Of a stretch of DNA of 64,000 bases, positions 1-11,542 are shown piece after piece. The translations under genes were made by a program, and so were the position numbers. Each line of letters begins with the position of its first letter. Position 1 is the stretch's first letter. Source of the DNA: an uncultured Agrobacterium sp. (lineage in GTDB: Bacteria > Pseudomonadota > Alphaproteobacteria > Rhizobiales > Rhizobiaceae); contig CAJYTK010000004.1 in the NCBI GenBank assembly GCA_913777615.1, positions 62,001 through 126,000 on the forward strand. The letters are read 5' to 3'. The notes below the pieces were generated by a model. The model worked only from the letters and a program-made list of their open reading frames with translations. It was not told the DNA's origin and made no database searches.

Positions 1-2036
<2,036 letters not shown>

Positions 2037-2126
2037 CTATCGAGGCGGACAAACCGGCCCCTTTTCATCGGCCCGGAATCGGCTACTCTGAACATCCGGA
2101 TGATAAATCTGTTCCGGAGCTGACCA

Positions 2127-2741
2127 ATGGACATGACGACTGTTCTTGCCTTCGCCGCTGCGTTCTTCGTCTTTGCAGCCAGTCCCGGCCCCGACAACAT
2201 GACGATCGTCGCCCGAACCATCACCCATGGCGCGCTATCAGGGATTGCTTACGGGATAGGCACCGTCGCTGGTATCCTGATCTTTCTCACACTCGCCGCC
2301 TTCGGCCTGTCGCTGGTCGCGCAGGAGATGGGCGTCGTCATGACTGTTCTGCGCTATGGTGGCGCGGCCTATCTGATCTGGATGGGCGTGCAGATGTGGA
2401 CGACACCGGCCGTCGTGCCGGAGCTTCAGCCAGCGGGTGGAAGACAAGGGCTTCTTTCCATCCTCCTCACCGGCTTCGTACTCAATCTAGGCAATCCAAA
2501 AATGCCGCTGTTCTATGTGGCCCTCCTGCCCAATATCGTCGGCACGTCGCTGAACGTGGATCATTTGGCAGTACTTGCCGCCGTCATCCTGGGCGTGGAG
2601 GTCTTGGTGATCGGCGGACACGTGATGCTTGCGGTCCGGGCACGGAAGCTTCTACGATCCGAACGCATCGTGAAGCGTGTCAATCGCGTTGCAGGCAGCG
2701 TCATGATCGGCTCAGGCGTGGCTGTCGCCGCCAGCCGATGA
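2127..2741 (+). CDS. LysE/RhtB family amino-acid exporter
   Basis: Predicted inner-membrane exporter of amino acids or related metabolites, 204 residues, the usual length. The N-terminal region carries the family hallmark SPGPDN near residue 20, within the first membrane segment, and further hydrophobic segments follow. The start ATG has a GGAG element about 7 nt upstream. The downstream VOC gene begins within 20 nt, suggesting a two-gene unit. The substrate cannot be told from the sequence. Confidence 0.88.
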   Translation: MDMTTVLAFAAAFFVFAASPGPDNMTIVARTITHGALSGIAYGIGTVAGILIFLTLAAFGLSLVAQEMGVVMTVLRYGGAAYLIWMGVQMWTTPAVVPELQPAGGRQGLLSILLTGFVLNLGNPKMPLFYVALLPNIVGTSLNVDHLAVLAAVILGVEVLVIGGHVMLAVRARKLLRSERIVKRVNRVAGSVMIGSGVAVAASR

Positions 2742-2758
2742 CAAGGAGCGAAGCGACC

Positions 2759-3121
2759 ATGGTCGTCAAAAGGATTGTCGCCAATATTGCCGCGCCGGAT
2801 GTCAAAACCGCACAGGCGTTTTATCGCGATATCCTCGGCCTCGACCTCATAATGGACCACGGGTGGATCGCGACCTTCGCCGCACCGGCAATAGAAGCCA
2901 GGCCGCAGATCAGCATCGCAACCCAAGGCGGATCAGGCACGCCTGTCCCGGATCTCTCGATTGAAGTGGACAACCTTCAGGAGGTACTTCTACGGGTAAC
3001 AGCCGCAGGCCTGGCGCTAGAATATGGGCCTGCCGATGAGCCTTGGGGGGTAACGCGTTTCTACGTAAGAGATCCCTTTGGGCGATTGATCAATATTTTG
3101 TCTCACCAAGACGACAGTTAA
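2759..3121 (+). CDS. VOC (glyoxalase/bleomycin resistance) superfamily protein
   Basis: A 120-residue single-module vicinal-oxygen-chelate protein. It shows the typical start (ANIAAPDVKTAQAFYRDILG) and the C-terminal strand FYVRDPFGRLINIL. The ATG at 2759 is chosen because AAGGAG lies 8-9 nt upstream; an alternative ATG at 2738 overlaps the stop of the LysE-type gene by four bases (ATGA) but lacks a comparable ribosome binding site. Members of this family act as lyases, isomerases, dioxygenases or drug-binding proteins; the substrate is unknown. Confidence 0.85.
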   Translation: MVVKRIVANIAAPDVKTAQAFYRDILGLDLIMDHGWIATFAAPAIEARPQISIATQGGSGTPVPDLSIEVDNLQEVLLRVTAAGLALEYGPADEPWGVTRFYVRDPFGRLINILSHQDDS

Positions 3122-3226
3122 GCGTCCGACCGTACGCTTTCGAACACAGTTTATATCGCGCCTTCCACACGAATAGTTAACATCACCCAGCTAGGTTTCC
3201 GCAACAACCATGGAGAAAAGTTGGAC

Positions 3227-3994
3227 ATGTCGACAAATTGTGAAGGTTGCCGCGAGGGCAAGGGGGTCGATTTGCCATTCTCGATGGCATTCCAGCCGAT
3301 ATTTGATGTCAACACCGGTTCGGTGTTTGCCAATGAGGCGCTGGTGCGTGGTCCGAATGGCGAGGGCGCTGGAACGATCCTGTCTCAGGTCGATGACAGC
3401 AACCGATATAGGTTCGATCAGCAATGTCGCATCAAGGCAATTGAGCTGGCAGCGCGCCTTTTCGACCCGACGGAAACCACCAAGCTCTCCATCAACTTCA
3501 TGCCGAACGCCGTCTACGAGCCGCGCGCCTGCATCCGCCTGACGCTCGCAACCGCTATGAAGACCGGCTTCCCGCTGAACCGTATCATTTTCGAGTTCAC
3601 GGAAACGGAGAAGCTGGACTCTGTGCATGTGCTGAATATCTTGCGCACATACCGGGACATCGGGTTCATGACGGCGATCGATGATTTCGGTGCCGGCTAT
3701 TCCGGGCTCGGTCTTCTCACCCATTTCCAGCCCGATATCGTCAAGCTCGACATGGACATGATCCGCGGGATCGACCGCGATCCGGTCAGACGCGTCATTG
3801 TTCGCAATACATTGAATATGCTGGCCGATCTGAATATCACACCTCTCTGTGAGGGTGTGGAAACCGCCGGTGAACTTTCGGTACTTCGCGATCTCGGCGT
3901 TGTTCTGGTGCAGGGATACCTTCTGGCGAAACCCGCCTTCGAGTCGGTTGTCGTGCCAAGCACGGTCCAAGAATTGCTTGCGCCTGCCGCCTGA
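3227..3994 (+). CDS. Stand-alone EAL-domain cyclic-di-GMP phosphodiesterase
   Basis: A 255-residue protein made almost entirely of one EAL domain, with no GGDEF, sensor or membrane segment. Residues expected for an active phosphodiesterase are visible: the EALVRG signature, the FEFTETE glutamate, the AIDDFGAG aspartate pair, VKLD lysine, the CEGVE glutamate and VQGY glutamine. It probably hydrolyses c-di-GMP to pGpG in the cytoplasm. Start ATG 3227 is preferred over an in-frame TTG at 3221 because the GGAGAAAAG stretch lies at a better distance. The N-terminal Cys-Glu-Gly-Cys segment is unusual but too short to interpret. Confidence 0.9.
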   Translation: MSTNCEGCREGKGVDLPFSMAFQPIFDVNTGSVFANEALVRGPNGEGAGTILSQVDDSNRYRFDQQCRIKAIELAARLFDPTETTKLSINFMPNAVYEPRACIRLTLATAMKTGFPLNRIIFEFTETEKLDSVHVLNILRTYRDIGFMTAIDDFGAGYSGLGLLTHFQPDIVKLDMDMIRGIDRDPVRRVIVRNTLNMLADLNITPLCEGVETAGELSVLRDLGVVLVQGYLLAKPAFESVVVPSTVQELLAPAA

Positions 3995-4009
3995 CGGCAA
4001 AGTTCAGCC

Positions 4010-4040
4010 GGCTCGGCAGAACCACCCGAGCCTTTCCAGC
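4010..4040 (+). terminator. Possible terminator after the EAL gene
   Basis: A 7-bp stem GGCTCGG (4010-4016) / CCGAGCC (4026-4032) with a 9-nt loop is followed by TTTCC. It lies between the convergent EAL gene and recN. The T-tract is poor, so this is a tentative call. Confidence 0.4.
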
Positions 4041-4070
4041 AAGCTCGATATTCTTATTAAAGGAAACGCT

Positions 4071-5744
4071 TCAATCCTGCGCGGCCAGAAGCCGCGCAGC
4101 CGCTGCCCTGGCTTCGTCCGTCACTGAAGCGCCGGCGAGCATGCGGGCAATCTCTTCGGTACGATGTTCGGGCTGCATGGTGGCCACTCGCGTGGCAATG
4201 CGCTCGGTCCCATCGCCTGCCGGTCCCTTGGCGATCAACAGATGCGTGGAAGCGCGTGCTGCCACCTGCGGCGCATGGGTGACGGATAGAACCTGCACAG
4301 TCTTCGACAAGCGTTTCAAACGCTGACCGATGGCGTCCGCCACTGCGCCCCCTACTCCCGTATCGATTTCGTCGAACACCAGCGTCGGCGCAGATCCACG
4401 ATCGGCAAGGGCAACTTTGAGCGCCAACAGGAAGCGTGAGAGCTCGCCGCCCGAAGCGACCTTCATGATCGGACCGGGTCGCGTGCCGGGGTTGGTCTGG
4501 ACATGAAATTCCACAACGTCGATGCCGTCAGCCGTCGCCGAGGAGGAATCGCTCGTCACCTCTACGCTGAAGCGCGCCCGCTCCAGCTTTAGTGCCGGCA
4601 GTTCGGCCATGACAGCTTCGGAGAGCGCCTCCGCAGCATGACGCCTTTTCTCCGACAGCGATAATGCCGCCCGGTCAAAATCGGCCTTGACGACGCCAAG
4701 CTGCGCCTCGAGTTTCGCAAGCTTTTCTTCGCCCGCATCGAGATCGGCAAGATCCGTCACCATACGCTCGGCAAGGGCTGGAAGATCGGTCACGGGAACG
4801 GAATATTTGCGAGCCGCCGCACGAAGCGCAAACAAACGCTCTTCAACCCGCTCCAGCTCGCGTGGGTCGAATTCGGTCCGGCGAAGAGCTGCCTCCACCT
4901 CCATCTGCGCATTGGACAGATTGTCGAGCGCGGCGTCCAGCAGCTGCACCGTGTCTTCCAGCAGACCGGGCGCTTCATGGCTCTTGCGCTCAAGTCGCCG
5001 CATCATCGAGGCGATGATCGGCACGGGAGATGCGTTGCCGTTCAGGAACTCGCTCGCTTCGGCAATATCACCGGCAATACGTTCGGACTTCTGCATCACG
5101 GCCCGACGCTCGGCCAGTTCGTCCTCCTCACCATCGCGAGGAGACAGGGCTTCCAGCTCATCAACCGAGGACCGTAAATAATCGGCCTCACGCGCCGCCG
5201 CCTCGACCTTGGCGCGATGCACCTTCAAGCCGCGCTCGGCATCTTTCCACGTACGGTACAGACCCTGCACCGAAACGACCTCGTCGCCAAGACCGGCGAA
5301 AGCATCAAGAAGCGCACGATGCGCGTTGGTATCGACCAGCGCCCGATCGTCGTGCTGACCGTGAATTTCAACGAGATGTTGTCCGAGCTGGCGCATCATC
5401 TGCACCGAAACGGCCTGATCGTTGACATAGGACTTGGTCCGCCCGTCCGCCGACTGCACACGCCGAAAGATCAGATCCCCGTCGTCGTCCAGACCGTTCT
5501 CACGCAACAGCAGCCGAGCGGGGTGATCCAATCCGACTTCGAACGTGGCCGTAACCTGACCTTTTTCCTCGCCGTGACGCACAAGGCCGCCATCGCCGCG
5601 GCCGCCAAGAGCAAGCGACAAGCTGTCGAGAAGAATGGATTTACCAGCGCCGGTTTCACCGGTCAGCACGGAGAGACCGGCCTCGAACCCAAGGTCGAGC
5701 CGTTCGATCAGAACGATGTCGCGGATCGAAAGCTGGACCAGCAT
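4071..5744 (-). CDS. recN: DNA repair protein RecN
   Basis: SMC-like ATPase that acts on double-strand breaks. The 557-residue length fits the family. Walker A GETGAGKS lies at residues 29-36, and the Walker B aspartate starts the DEIDTGVGG motif at about residue 458, with the ABC signature SGGELSRF before it. The middle is charged, helical and coiled-coil-like. It starts 16 nt after the bamD stop, so the two are probably co-transcribed, an order common in Rhizobiales. Confidence 0.97.
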   Translation of the reverse strand: MLVQLSIRDIVLIERLDLGFEAGLSVLTGETGAGKSILLDSLSLALGGRGDGGLVRHGEEKGQVTATFEVGLDHPARLLLRENGLDDDGDLIFRRVQSADGRTKSYVNDQAVSVQMMRQLGQHLVEIHGQHDDRALVDTNAHRALLDAFAGLGDEVVSVQGLYRTWKDAERGLKVHRAKVEAAAREADYLRSSVDELEALSPRDGEEDELAERRAVMQKSERIAGDIAEASEFLNGNASPVPIIASMMRRLERKSHEAPGLLEDTVQLLDAALDNLSNAQMEVEAALRRTEFDPRELERVEERLFALRAAARKYSVPVTDLPALAERMVTDLADLDAGEEKLAKLEAQLGVVKADFDRAALSLSEKRRHAAEALSEAVMAELPALKLERARFSVEVTSDSSSATADGIDVVEFHVQTNPGTRPGPIMKVASGGELSRFLLALKVALADRGSAPTLVFDEIDTGVGGAVADAIGQRLKRLSKTVQVLSVTHAPQVAARASTHLLIAKGPAGDGTERIATRVATMQPEHRTEEIARMLAGASVTDEARAAAARLLAAQD

Positions 5745-5760
5745 GGATGACGCCCTTGCC

Positions 5761-6627
5761 TTAGGCTCCGATCAGCTTCTTGCCGGCGCGAGAGATCCAG
5801 GATTCGCGATTTTCACGCGGCTCCAGCCCCTGCCCCTTCAAGAGCTTGTAGGAATCGGCATACCACTGGCTGTCAGGGTAGTTATTGCCGAGCACGGCAG
5901 CAGCCGTCTGGGCTTCATCCACCAGTCCCATGGCGTAGTAAGCTTCGGTAAGACGCGCCAGCGCCTCTTCGATCTGGTTGGTGTTCTGGTACTGCTCCAC
6001 GACGATACGGAAGCGCGACACCGCGGCCAAATATTCTTTGCGCTCGAGGTAATAACGACCGACCTGCATTTCGCGACCGGCAAGCTGGTCACGCGCAAAG
6101 CGGATCTTGGCCTGCGCATCGGCTACATATTCGGAATCGGGATAATCGTTGACCACCTTGCTCATCGCTTCGATGGTGCGCTGGGCGGCGCGTTGGTCCT
6201 GCGTCACGTCGGCAATCTGCTTGGAGTAAGCAAGGCCGATCATGTACTGAACGTAGGCGGCGTCTTTGGCGCGCGGATACTGCTTGAGGAACCGCTGGCC
6301 AGAGGTGATCGCTGCTTCGTTCTTGTTCTGGCGGGTGGCAATAAAGGTGTTCATCACCAGAGCCTTCTGGCCCCACTCGGTGAAAGGATACTGCTTATCG
6401 ATCGCTGTGAACTTGCGGCCCGCTTCGGTCATGTTGCCCTTGTTCATATTGGCAAGGGCCTGGCGATAGAGCACATCCGGCGGATCATTCTCAACGCCGA
6501 GTTTGGTGATGTCGATATCGGGATCGGACTGGCAGGCAGTGACCAGCGTTCCGGCGCCAAGCAGCATCAGCGACACGAGTCCGACCCGCATCGTTCCATT
6601 CATAGCACCAGAACCTACACGCTTCAT
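5761..6627 (-). CDS. bamD: Outer membrane assembly lipoprotein BamD (ComL)
   Basis: TPR-type lipoprotein of the BAM complex that inserts beta-barrel proteins into the outer membrane. The N-terminus is a lipoprotein signal with positive residues, a hydrophobic core and the lipobox LVTAC, then the mature protein CQSDPD. Helical TPR-like repeats such as YPFTEWGQKALVMN and YPRAKDAAYVQYMIG follow. Start ATG 6627 is chosen over 6603 and 6591 because GGGAA lies about 9 nt upstream; either later start would still keep the signal. About 288 residues, normal for the family. Confidence 0.93.
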   Translation of the reverse strand: MKRVGSGAMNGTMRVGLVSLMLLGAGTLVTACQSDPDIDITKLGVENDPPDVLYRQALANMNKGNMTEAGRKFTAIDKQYPFTEWGQKALVMNTFIATRQNKNEAAITSGQRFLKQYPRAKDAAYVQYMIGLAYSKQIADVTQDQRAAQRTIEAMSKVVNDYPDSEYVADAQAKIRFARDQLAGREMQVGRYYLERKEYLAAVSRFRIVVEQYQNTNQIEEALARLTEAYYAMGLVDEAQTAAAVLGNNYPDSQWYADSYKLLKGQGLEPRENRESWISRAGKKLIGA

Positions 6628-7039
6628 TCGACAGTTCCCACTTCCCGCGTCAACACAGAGCTTTGGCTTCTTGCAGGCGTTTCTAGCCGTAAAAGCACCA
6701 GCAGGGCAACGCAATGATGACGCATTAACGCATTTTTATGGCAGGCAACCGCGCATGACGCGATAATCCCGATCTCCACCCGTGCAACTCCTATTAGAGG
6801 GTTTCCTTTTTAAATGGAAGCGTTCTGCTCGAGCAGATTTTCGCCGTCGCACAGGTGATCGATGGTGGACGTATTCGACATTCGGTAGAGCCAATCACGC
6901 GTCGCGACAGATAAACACCGGCACTACTCATCCCTTGAACGAAGCACTTTTCTGATGACTTGAAGTCCGCTTTGCAAGCTCTTCCGGTGGCGTAACCTGC
7001 AACGCTAACGGCACACTGTAATAAAGTCTCGGCAGCAAA
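6628..7039. other. bamD-lpxC intergenic region, no gene seen
   Basis: About 0.4 kb between the bamD start and the lpxC terminator. No open frame with a convincing ribosome binding site or family resemblance is seen on either strand. It presumably carries the bamD-recN promoter. No clear repeat or operator stands out. Confidence 0.6.
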
Positions 7040-7070
7040 TAAAAAAAGGCTGCCTGGAGGAGCAGCCCTT
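7040..7070 (-). terminator. lpxC rho-independent terminator
   Basis: Read on the minus strand, a GGCTGC/GCAGCC stem (arms 7062-7067 and 7048-7053) is followed directly by a run of seven T (A 7041-7047). It lies about 30 nt past the lpxC stop. Confidence 0.8.
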
Positions 7071-7096
7071 AGTAAAGGTCGAATGTATCGCAGAGT

Positions 7097-8056
7097 TTAA
7101 GCGGACCAGGGGGCAAATTCCGGCTGGTTGATGGCGACAAACTCACGTGCGCGAACGACCGGATGACGCGCGGCAGGCGCCTCGACGATCTCATACGCGG
7201 TCGGATCGCTGAGCAGTGCCTTCAGCGCATTGGCGTTGACCTTGTGGCCACCACGATAGGAGCGATAGCAACCGATGAACTGCGCACCTGCAAGTGCCAG
7301 ATCGCCAACGGCATCAAGCGTCTTGTGACGGACGAATTCGTCCTTCGCGTAACGCAGGCCTTCCATATTGATGACCGTGTGGTCATCGGAGATCACAACG
7401 GAATTTTCGAGCGACGAGCCGAGCGCGTAGCCGGCAGCCCACAGGCGCTCCACATCACGCATGAAGCCGAAGGTACGGGCGCGGGACAACTCGTTCTTGA
7501 ATGTATCAGCCGTCAGGTCACCCTTCCAGGTCTGGCGACCGATAAGCGGCGTATCAAAATCGATTTCGACTTCGAAACGCGTGCCGTCATAGGGACGGAA
7601 TTCCGCCCAGGAAGCGCCCGCATCAATACGAACAGGCTTGATCACGCGGATGTAGCGACGCTTCACACCGAGATTCTTGATACCAACCGACTCGATCGCT
7701 TCGATGAAAGGTGCGGAGCTACCATCCATGATCGGCACTTCCGGACCGTCGACTTCAACGATCAGGTTGTCGATGCCCATGGCGTAGATGCCAGCCATGA
7801 CATGCTCGACGGTCGCAACCGACTGTGCCGGCGAACGGCCGATGACGGTGCAAAGATCGGTATTGCCGACATTGGCAGAAACGGCCTTCACGTCGACCAC
7901 GGTGCCGTTCTCCAGCGTGCGGCTGAAGACGATGCCCGTTCCGGCTTCCGCCGGCTGAAACGTCATGGAAGCCGGATTGCCCGAGTGAACGCCGATGCCC
8001 TTGAGCTGAACAGGGTTGGCGATAGTTGTTTGGAAACCGAGCAATCCGATGGTCAT
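7097..8056 (-). CDS. lpxC: UDP-3-O-acyl-N-acetylglucosamine deacetylase LpxC
   Basis: Zinc-dependent deacetylase that commits UDP-GlcNAc derivatives to lipid A synthesis. The 319-residue length is typical. Zinc ligands are visible as His85 in VEHVMAG and His244/Asp248 in HKTLDAVGD, and the catalytic base His271 lies in GGHK. The early GVHSG motif is also present. It follows ftsZ in the same direction, but a 297-nt gap with a strong hairpin suggests its own promoter. Confidence 0.98.
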   Translation of the reverse strand: MTIGLLGFQTTIANPVQLKGIGVHSGNPASMTFQPAEAGTGIVFSRTLENGTVVDVKAVSANVGNTDLCTVIGRSPAQSVATVEHVMAGIYAMGIDNLIVEVDGPEVPIMDGSSAPFIEAIESVGIKNLGVKRRYIRVIKPVRIDAGASWAEFRPYDGTRFEVEIDFDTPLIGRQTWKGDLTADTFKNELSRARTFGFMRDVERLWAAGYALGSSLENSVVISDDHTVINMEGLRYAKDEFVRHKTLDAVGDLALAGAQFIGCYRSYRGGHKVNANALKALLSDPTAYEIVEAPAARHPVVRAREFVAINQPEFAPWSA

Positions 8057-8276
8057 GCGTATTAAGCCTTTTCATGTGAACCAGCCGGCGATACCGGCTC
8101 GGTTCGAAGTCGAACGAGGGGAAATTTTGCCTTCACGAAGACGTCATTTCCCAAACCCATGCTCTTACATACGCACAGTGCAGCGCCATAACAAATCACT
8201 GTTGATTTCGCATTGTTACAGACACAAGCATTTGAAACAATTGATCTAAATTCGCCTTTGCGAAGCGGATGAAACA

Positions 8277-8309
8277 CGAATACCCGGGCCTTTCGAACCC
8301 GGGTATTCG
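8277..8309 (-). terminator. 12-bp perfect hairpin downstream of ftsZ
   Basis: CGAATACCCGGG (8277-8288) and CCCGGGTATTCG (8298-8309) form a perfect 12-bp inverted repeat around a 9-nt loop, 45 nt past the ftsZ stop. There is no long T-tract, so it may be an intrinsic terminator of moderate strength or an mRNA-protecting hairpin. Confidence 0.6.
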
Positions 8310-8353
8310 CTAAACGTAGAATCGCCTGATCGGTTCACCGACCGGCAATCCGA

Positions 8354-10114
8354 TCAGTTCGACTGACGACGCAGGAAGGCCGGAATTTCGAGCTGATCGT
8401 CATCGTGATGGCTGGACGATGCCGGCATCTGGCGACCGTGATCATCCAGATTGCCCCGACGCGGTGCGTACATGCTGGCTTCCTGAGACAGCGGACGGCG
8501 TTGCTGCGGAGCAAGGCTCGGAGCATCCATCATGTCGGAAGGAACAGTATCTTCTTCATCGCGGCGACCGAGCGAATTTGTGATTCGCTTCAAGAGACCC
8601 ATCGGACCACGCTCTTCAGGCGCTGCATGAGCAACCTGTGCGCGGTGATCGATTTCAGCCTTCACGACCGGAGGGAAATCCTCGACCTTTGGCATGCGAA
8701 CCGGCTCCGGCTGGCGTGCGACAGGAGCAGGTTCATGATAAACCTGAGCCTGCGGCTGTGCCATGCGCGGAGCCGGCGCTGCGACCTGCTCCGGAGCGTG
8801 GTATACAGGTGCCGGAGCAGCCTGAACCGGTGCTGCGGGGCGAGCAACGACCGGCGCTTCGGCCGGAGCAGATGCGAACAGCTTGCTCTGTGGGCGGAAC
8901 TCGGCCTCTGCCTGTGCCTGGCGCAGCTGCTGTTCGGCAGCGGCCAGAGCAAGTTCGCGCTCCATATCGACTTCCGCAGCGCGGATGGTCTGAGCAATCG
9001 GATCTACGGTCTTTGGTGCCTGCGATACTGGGGCAGGCTGAACTGCGGCCGGTGCGGATGCAACGGCCGCGGAGGGACGGATAATGGGCTTTGCTGCGGC
9101 AGCTGCGGCTGCACGCATTTCAGCAATGTTCTGCTCCATCTGGCCCGGTACACGGTCGATGCCGGTGGCAACAACGGAAACGCGGATGAGGCCTTCGAGC
9201 GCTTCGTCGAAGGTCGCGCCGAGGATGATGTTGGCATCCGGATCGACTTCTTCGCGGATACGCGTTGCAGCTTCGTCGACTTCGAAGAGGGTCAGGTCGC
9301 GACCACCGGTGATGGAGATCAGGAGGCCCTGTGCGCCCTTCATCGAGGTTTCGTCGAGCAGCGGGTTGGCAATCGCCGCTTCCGCAGCCTGCATTGCGCG
9401 GCCTTCGCCGGAAGCCTCACCCGTACCCATCATTGCGCGGCCCATTTCGCGCATGACCGAGCGAACGTCGGCGAAGTCGAGGTTGATGAGACCTTCCTTC
9501 ACCATCAGGTCGGTGATGCAAGCAACGCCCGAATAGAGAACCTGGTCAGCCATTGCGAAGGCATCGGCAAAGGTCGTCTTGTCATTGGCAATGCGGAAAA
9601 GGTTCTGGTTCGGAATGACGATCAGCGTATCGACCGACTTCTGCAGCTCTTCGATACCCTGTTCGGCCAGACGCATGCGGCGTCCACCTTCGAAATGGAA
9701 CGGCTTGGTTACGACGCCGACCGTCAGGATGCCCTTGTTGCGGGCTGCCTGTGCAACGACCGGAGCCGCACCCGTGCCGGTGCCGCCGCCCATGCCGGCG
9801 GTGACGAAGCACATGTGAGTGCCGTTCAGGTGATCGATGATTTCATCGATGCACTCTTCGGCAGCAGCGCGGCCAACTTCCGGCTGCGAACCGGCGCCGA
9901 GGCCTTCGGTGACGTTCACGCCGAGCTGGATAACCCGGTCGGCCTTCGTCATCGTGAGCGCCTGTGCGTCCGTGTTGGCGACGACGAAATCGACGCCCTG
10001 CAGACCCGCCGTGATCATGTTGTTGACAGCGTTACCGCCACCGCCGCCAACACCGAAAACGGTGATGCGTGGCTTCAGCTCGGTGATATCCGGCTTTTGC
10101 AGCTGTATCGTCAT
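8354..10114 (-). CDS. ftsZ: Cell division GTPase FtsZ
   Basis: Tubulin-like GTPase that forms the Z-ring. The 586-residue length is far above the ~380-400 of enteric FtsZ and matches the long-linker form of Rhizobiales. The GTP-binding GGGTGTG motif is at residues 109-115 after the N-terminal [14 protein letters not shown] loop. Beyond about residue 330 comes a Pro/Ala/Gln-rich disordered linker, ending in the conserved C-terminal peptide [10 protein letters not shown] that binds FtsA and other partners. The ATG at 10114 is chosen because it has GGAA 8-9 nt upstream and begins MTIQLQKPD; a longer frame to 10159 has no such signal. Confidence 0.98.
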   Translation of the reverse strand: MTIQLQKPDITELKPRITVFGVGGGGGNAVNNMITAGLQGVDFVVANTDAQALTMTKADRVIQLGVNVTEGLGAGSQPEVGRAAAEECIDEIIDHLNGTHMCFVTAGMGGGTGTGAAPVVAQAARNKGILTVGVVTKPFHFEGGRRMRLAEQGIEELQKSVDTLIVIPNQNLFRIANDKTTFADAFAMADQVLYSGVACITDLMVKEGLINLDFADVRSVMREMGRAMMGTGEASGEGRAMQAAEAAIANPLLDETSMKGAQGLLISITGGRDLTLFEVDEAATRIREEVDPDANIILGATFDEALEGLIRVSVVATGIDRVPGQMEQNIAEMRAAAAAAAKPIIRPSAAVASAPAAVQPAPVSQAPKTVDPIAQTIRAAEVDMERELALAAAEQQLRQAQAEAEFRPQSKLFASAPAEAPVVARPAAPVQAAPAPVYHAPEQVAAPAPRMAQPQAQVYHEPAPVARQPEPVRMPKVEDFPPVVKAEIDHRAQVAHAAPEERGPMGLLKRITNSLGRRDEEDTVPSDMMDAPSLAPQQRRPLSQEASMYAPRRGNLDDHGRQMPASSSHHDDDQLEIPAFLRRQSN

Positions 10115-10207
10115 TTTACCATTCCTTCTTTTGATGGCCGGCAACGCCCCGCTGGCCAATTTCTTCGATCTTCACTCATTCCTTTTCCGTGATACGCAGG
10201 AAAAGGA

Positions 10208-11542
10208 TCAGAAACTTTCTTTCAGCCACTGCCCCACACGGGCGATCCGCCCGCTGCCCATTCCAAACGGCGAGAACATTCCGCTCTGCGCCGCATGAAT
10301 TTCGATGTCCGCGATCTGCGGATAGATCATCAATCCGCAAGCCGTGGAAAAGGCCGGGCCCTTGGCCGCAACCGGTAGGCCCGCCACACCCATCGGACGA
10401 CCGATGCGCACGTTGCGAGCCAGAATGCGACGCGCCGTTTCCGGCAGACCGGTGAGCTGGCTAGCGCCACCCGTCAGCACCACGCGCTTGCCCACGATGG
10501 GGCTGAAACCGGACTTCTGGATCCGGTCACGAATCAGTTCCAGCGTCTCTTCGATACGAGCGCGGATAATACGGCTGACCAGCGCCTTAGAGACCTGCGA
10601 TGGCTGATCGCGATCGTCCTCGCCGATCGGCGGAACGGCAATCATCTCGCGATCGTCCACGCCGCCATTGGCAAGCGACGAACCGTGAACCACCTTCAGA
10701 CGCTCTGCGTCTTCGATACGCGTGGAGAGACCACGTGCAAGGTCGGTGGTGACGTGGTGGCCACCAAGGCCGATTGCATCGGTATGGACCAGACGGCCTT
10801 CGGCGAAAACCGAGATCGTCGTCGTGCCGCCGCCCATATCGATAGCAGCGCAGCCGAGTTCGACTTCGTCATCCACCAATGCAGCCAGACCGCTGGCATA
10901 GGGAGTTGCAACAATGCCTTCGACCGAGAGGTGCGCACGGTTGATGCAAAGTTCTAGGTTCTTCAGCGCCGTGCGTTCAGCGGTAACGACGTGCATATCC
11001 ACACCCAGCAGATCGCCATACATGGAGAGTGGGTCGCGAATGCCGCGCTCGCCATCCAGCGAATAGCCCGTCGGCAACGAATGCAGAATAGCACGGTCCT
11101 GGCGAAGCGACTGCTGGCTTGCAGCAATCAAAACCTTGCGCAGATCGCCCGATTCCACTTCCTGTCCACCGAGATCGATGGAGGCAGTGTAGATATCGCT
11201 CGCCAGACGGCCAGCCGAAACATTGACGATCAGGCTGTCGACGGTGAGGCCTGCCATGCGCTCGGCGGCATCGACGGCCAGGCGAATGACGCCTTCCAGC
11301 GCATCGAGATCGGCGATCACGCCGGATTTCACGCCACGCGAACGCTGATGACCGATGCCGATCACGTCTACCTTATGCGTGCGACCGGGCAGAACTTCGC
11401 TCTCCTGGCGCGGCGTCAGACGGCCGATCATGCACACGACCTTGGTGGAGCCGATATCGAGAACCGAAACCACATGGCTGCGCTTGGACGACAATGGCTT
11501 CAGGCGCGGAAGACCGAACTGGGAAGAACCGAACAAGCTCAT
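10208..11542 (-). CDS. ftsA: Cell division protein FtsA
   Basis: Actin-fold ATPase that anchors FtsZ to the membrane and recruits the divisome. The 444-residue protein has the phosphate-binding VLDIGSTKV segment near residue 30, the 1C-domain that follows, and a second nucleotide motif (AIDMGGGTTTISVF). The C-terminus ends in a short amphipathic-type helix (GQWLKESF), as expected for membrane binding. Its ATG overlaps the ftsQ stop by four bases, so translation is coupled to ftsQ. Confidence 0.97.
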   Translation of the reverse strand: MSLFGSSQFGLPRLKPLSSKRSHVVSVLDIGSTKVVCMIGRLTPRQESEVLPGRTHKVDVIGIGHQRSRGVKSGVIADLDALEGVIRLAVDAAERMAGLTVDSLIVNVSAGRLASDIYTASIDLGGQEVESGDLRKVLIAASQQSLRQDRAILHSLPTGYSLDGERGIRDPLSMYGDLLGVDMHVVTAERTALKNLELCINRAHLSVEGIVATPYASGLAALVDDEVELGCAAIDMGGGTTTISVFAEGRLVHTDAIGLGGHHVTTDLARGLSTRIEDAERLKVVHGSSLANGGVDDREMIAVPPIGEDDRDQPSQVSKALVSRIIRARIEETLELIRDRIQKSGFSPIVGKRVVLTGGASQLTGLPETARRILARNVRIGRPMGVAGLPVAAKGPAFSTACGLMIYPQIADIEIHAAQSGMFSPFGMGSGRIARVGQWLKESF

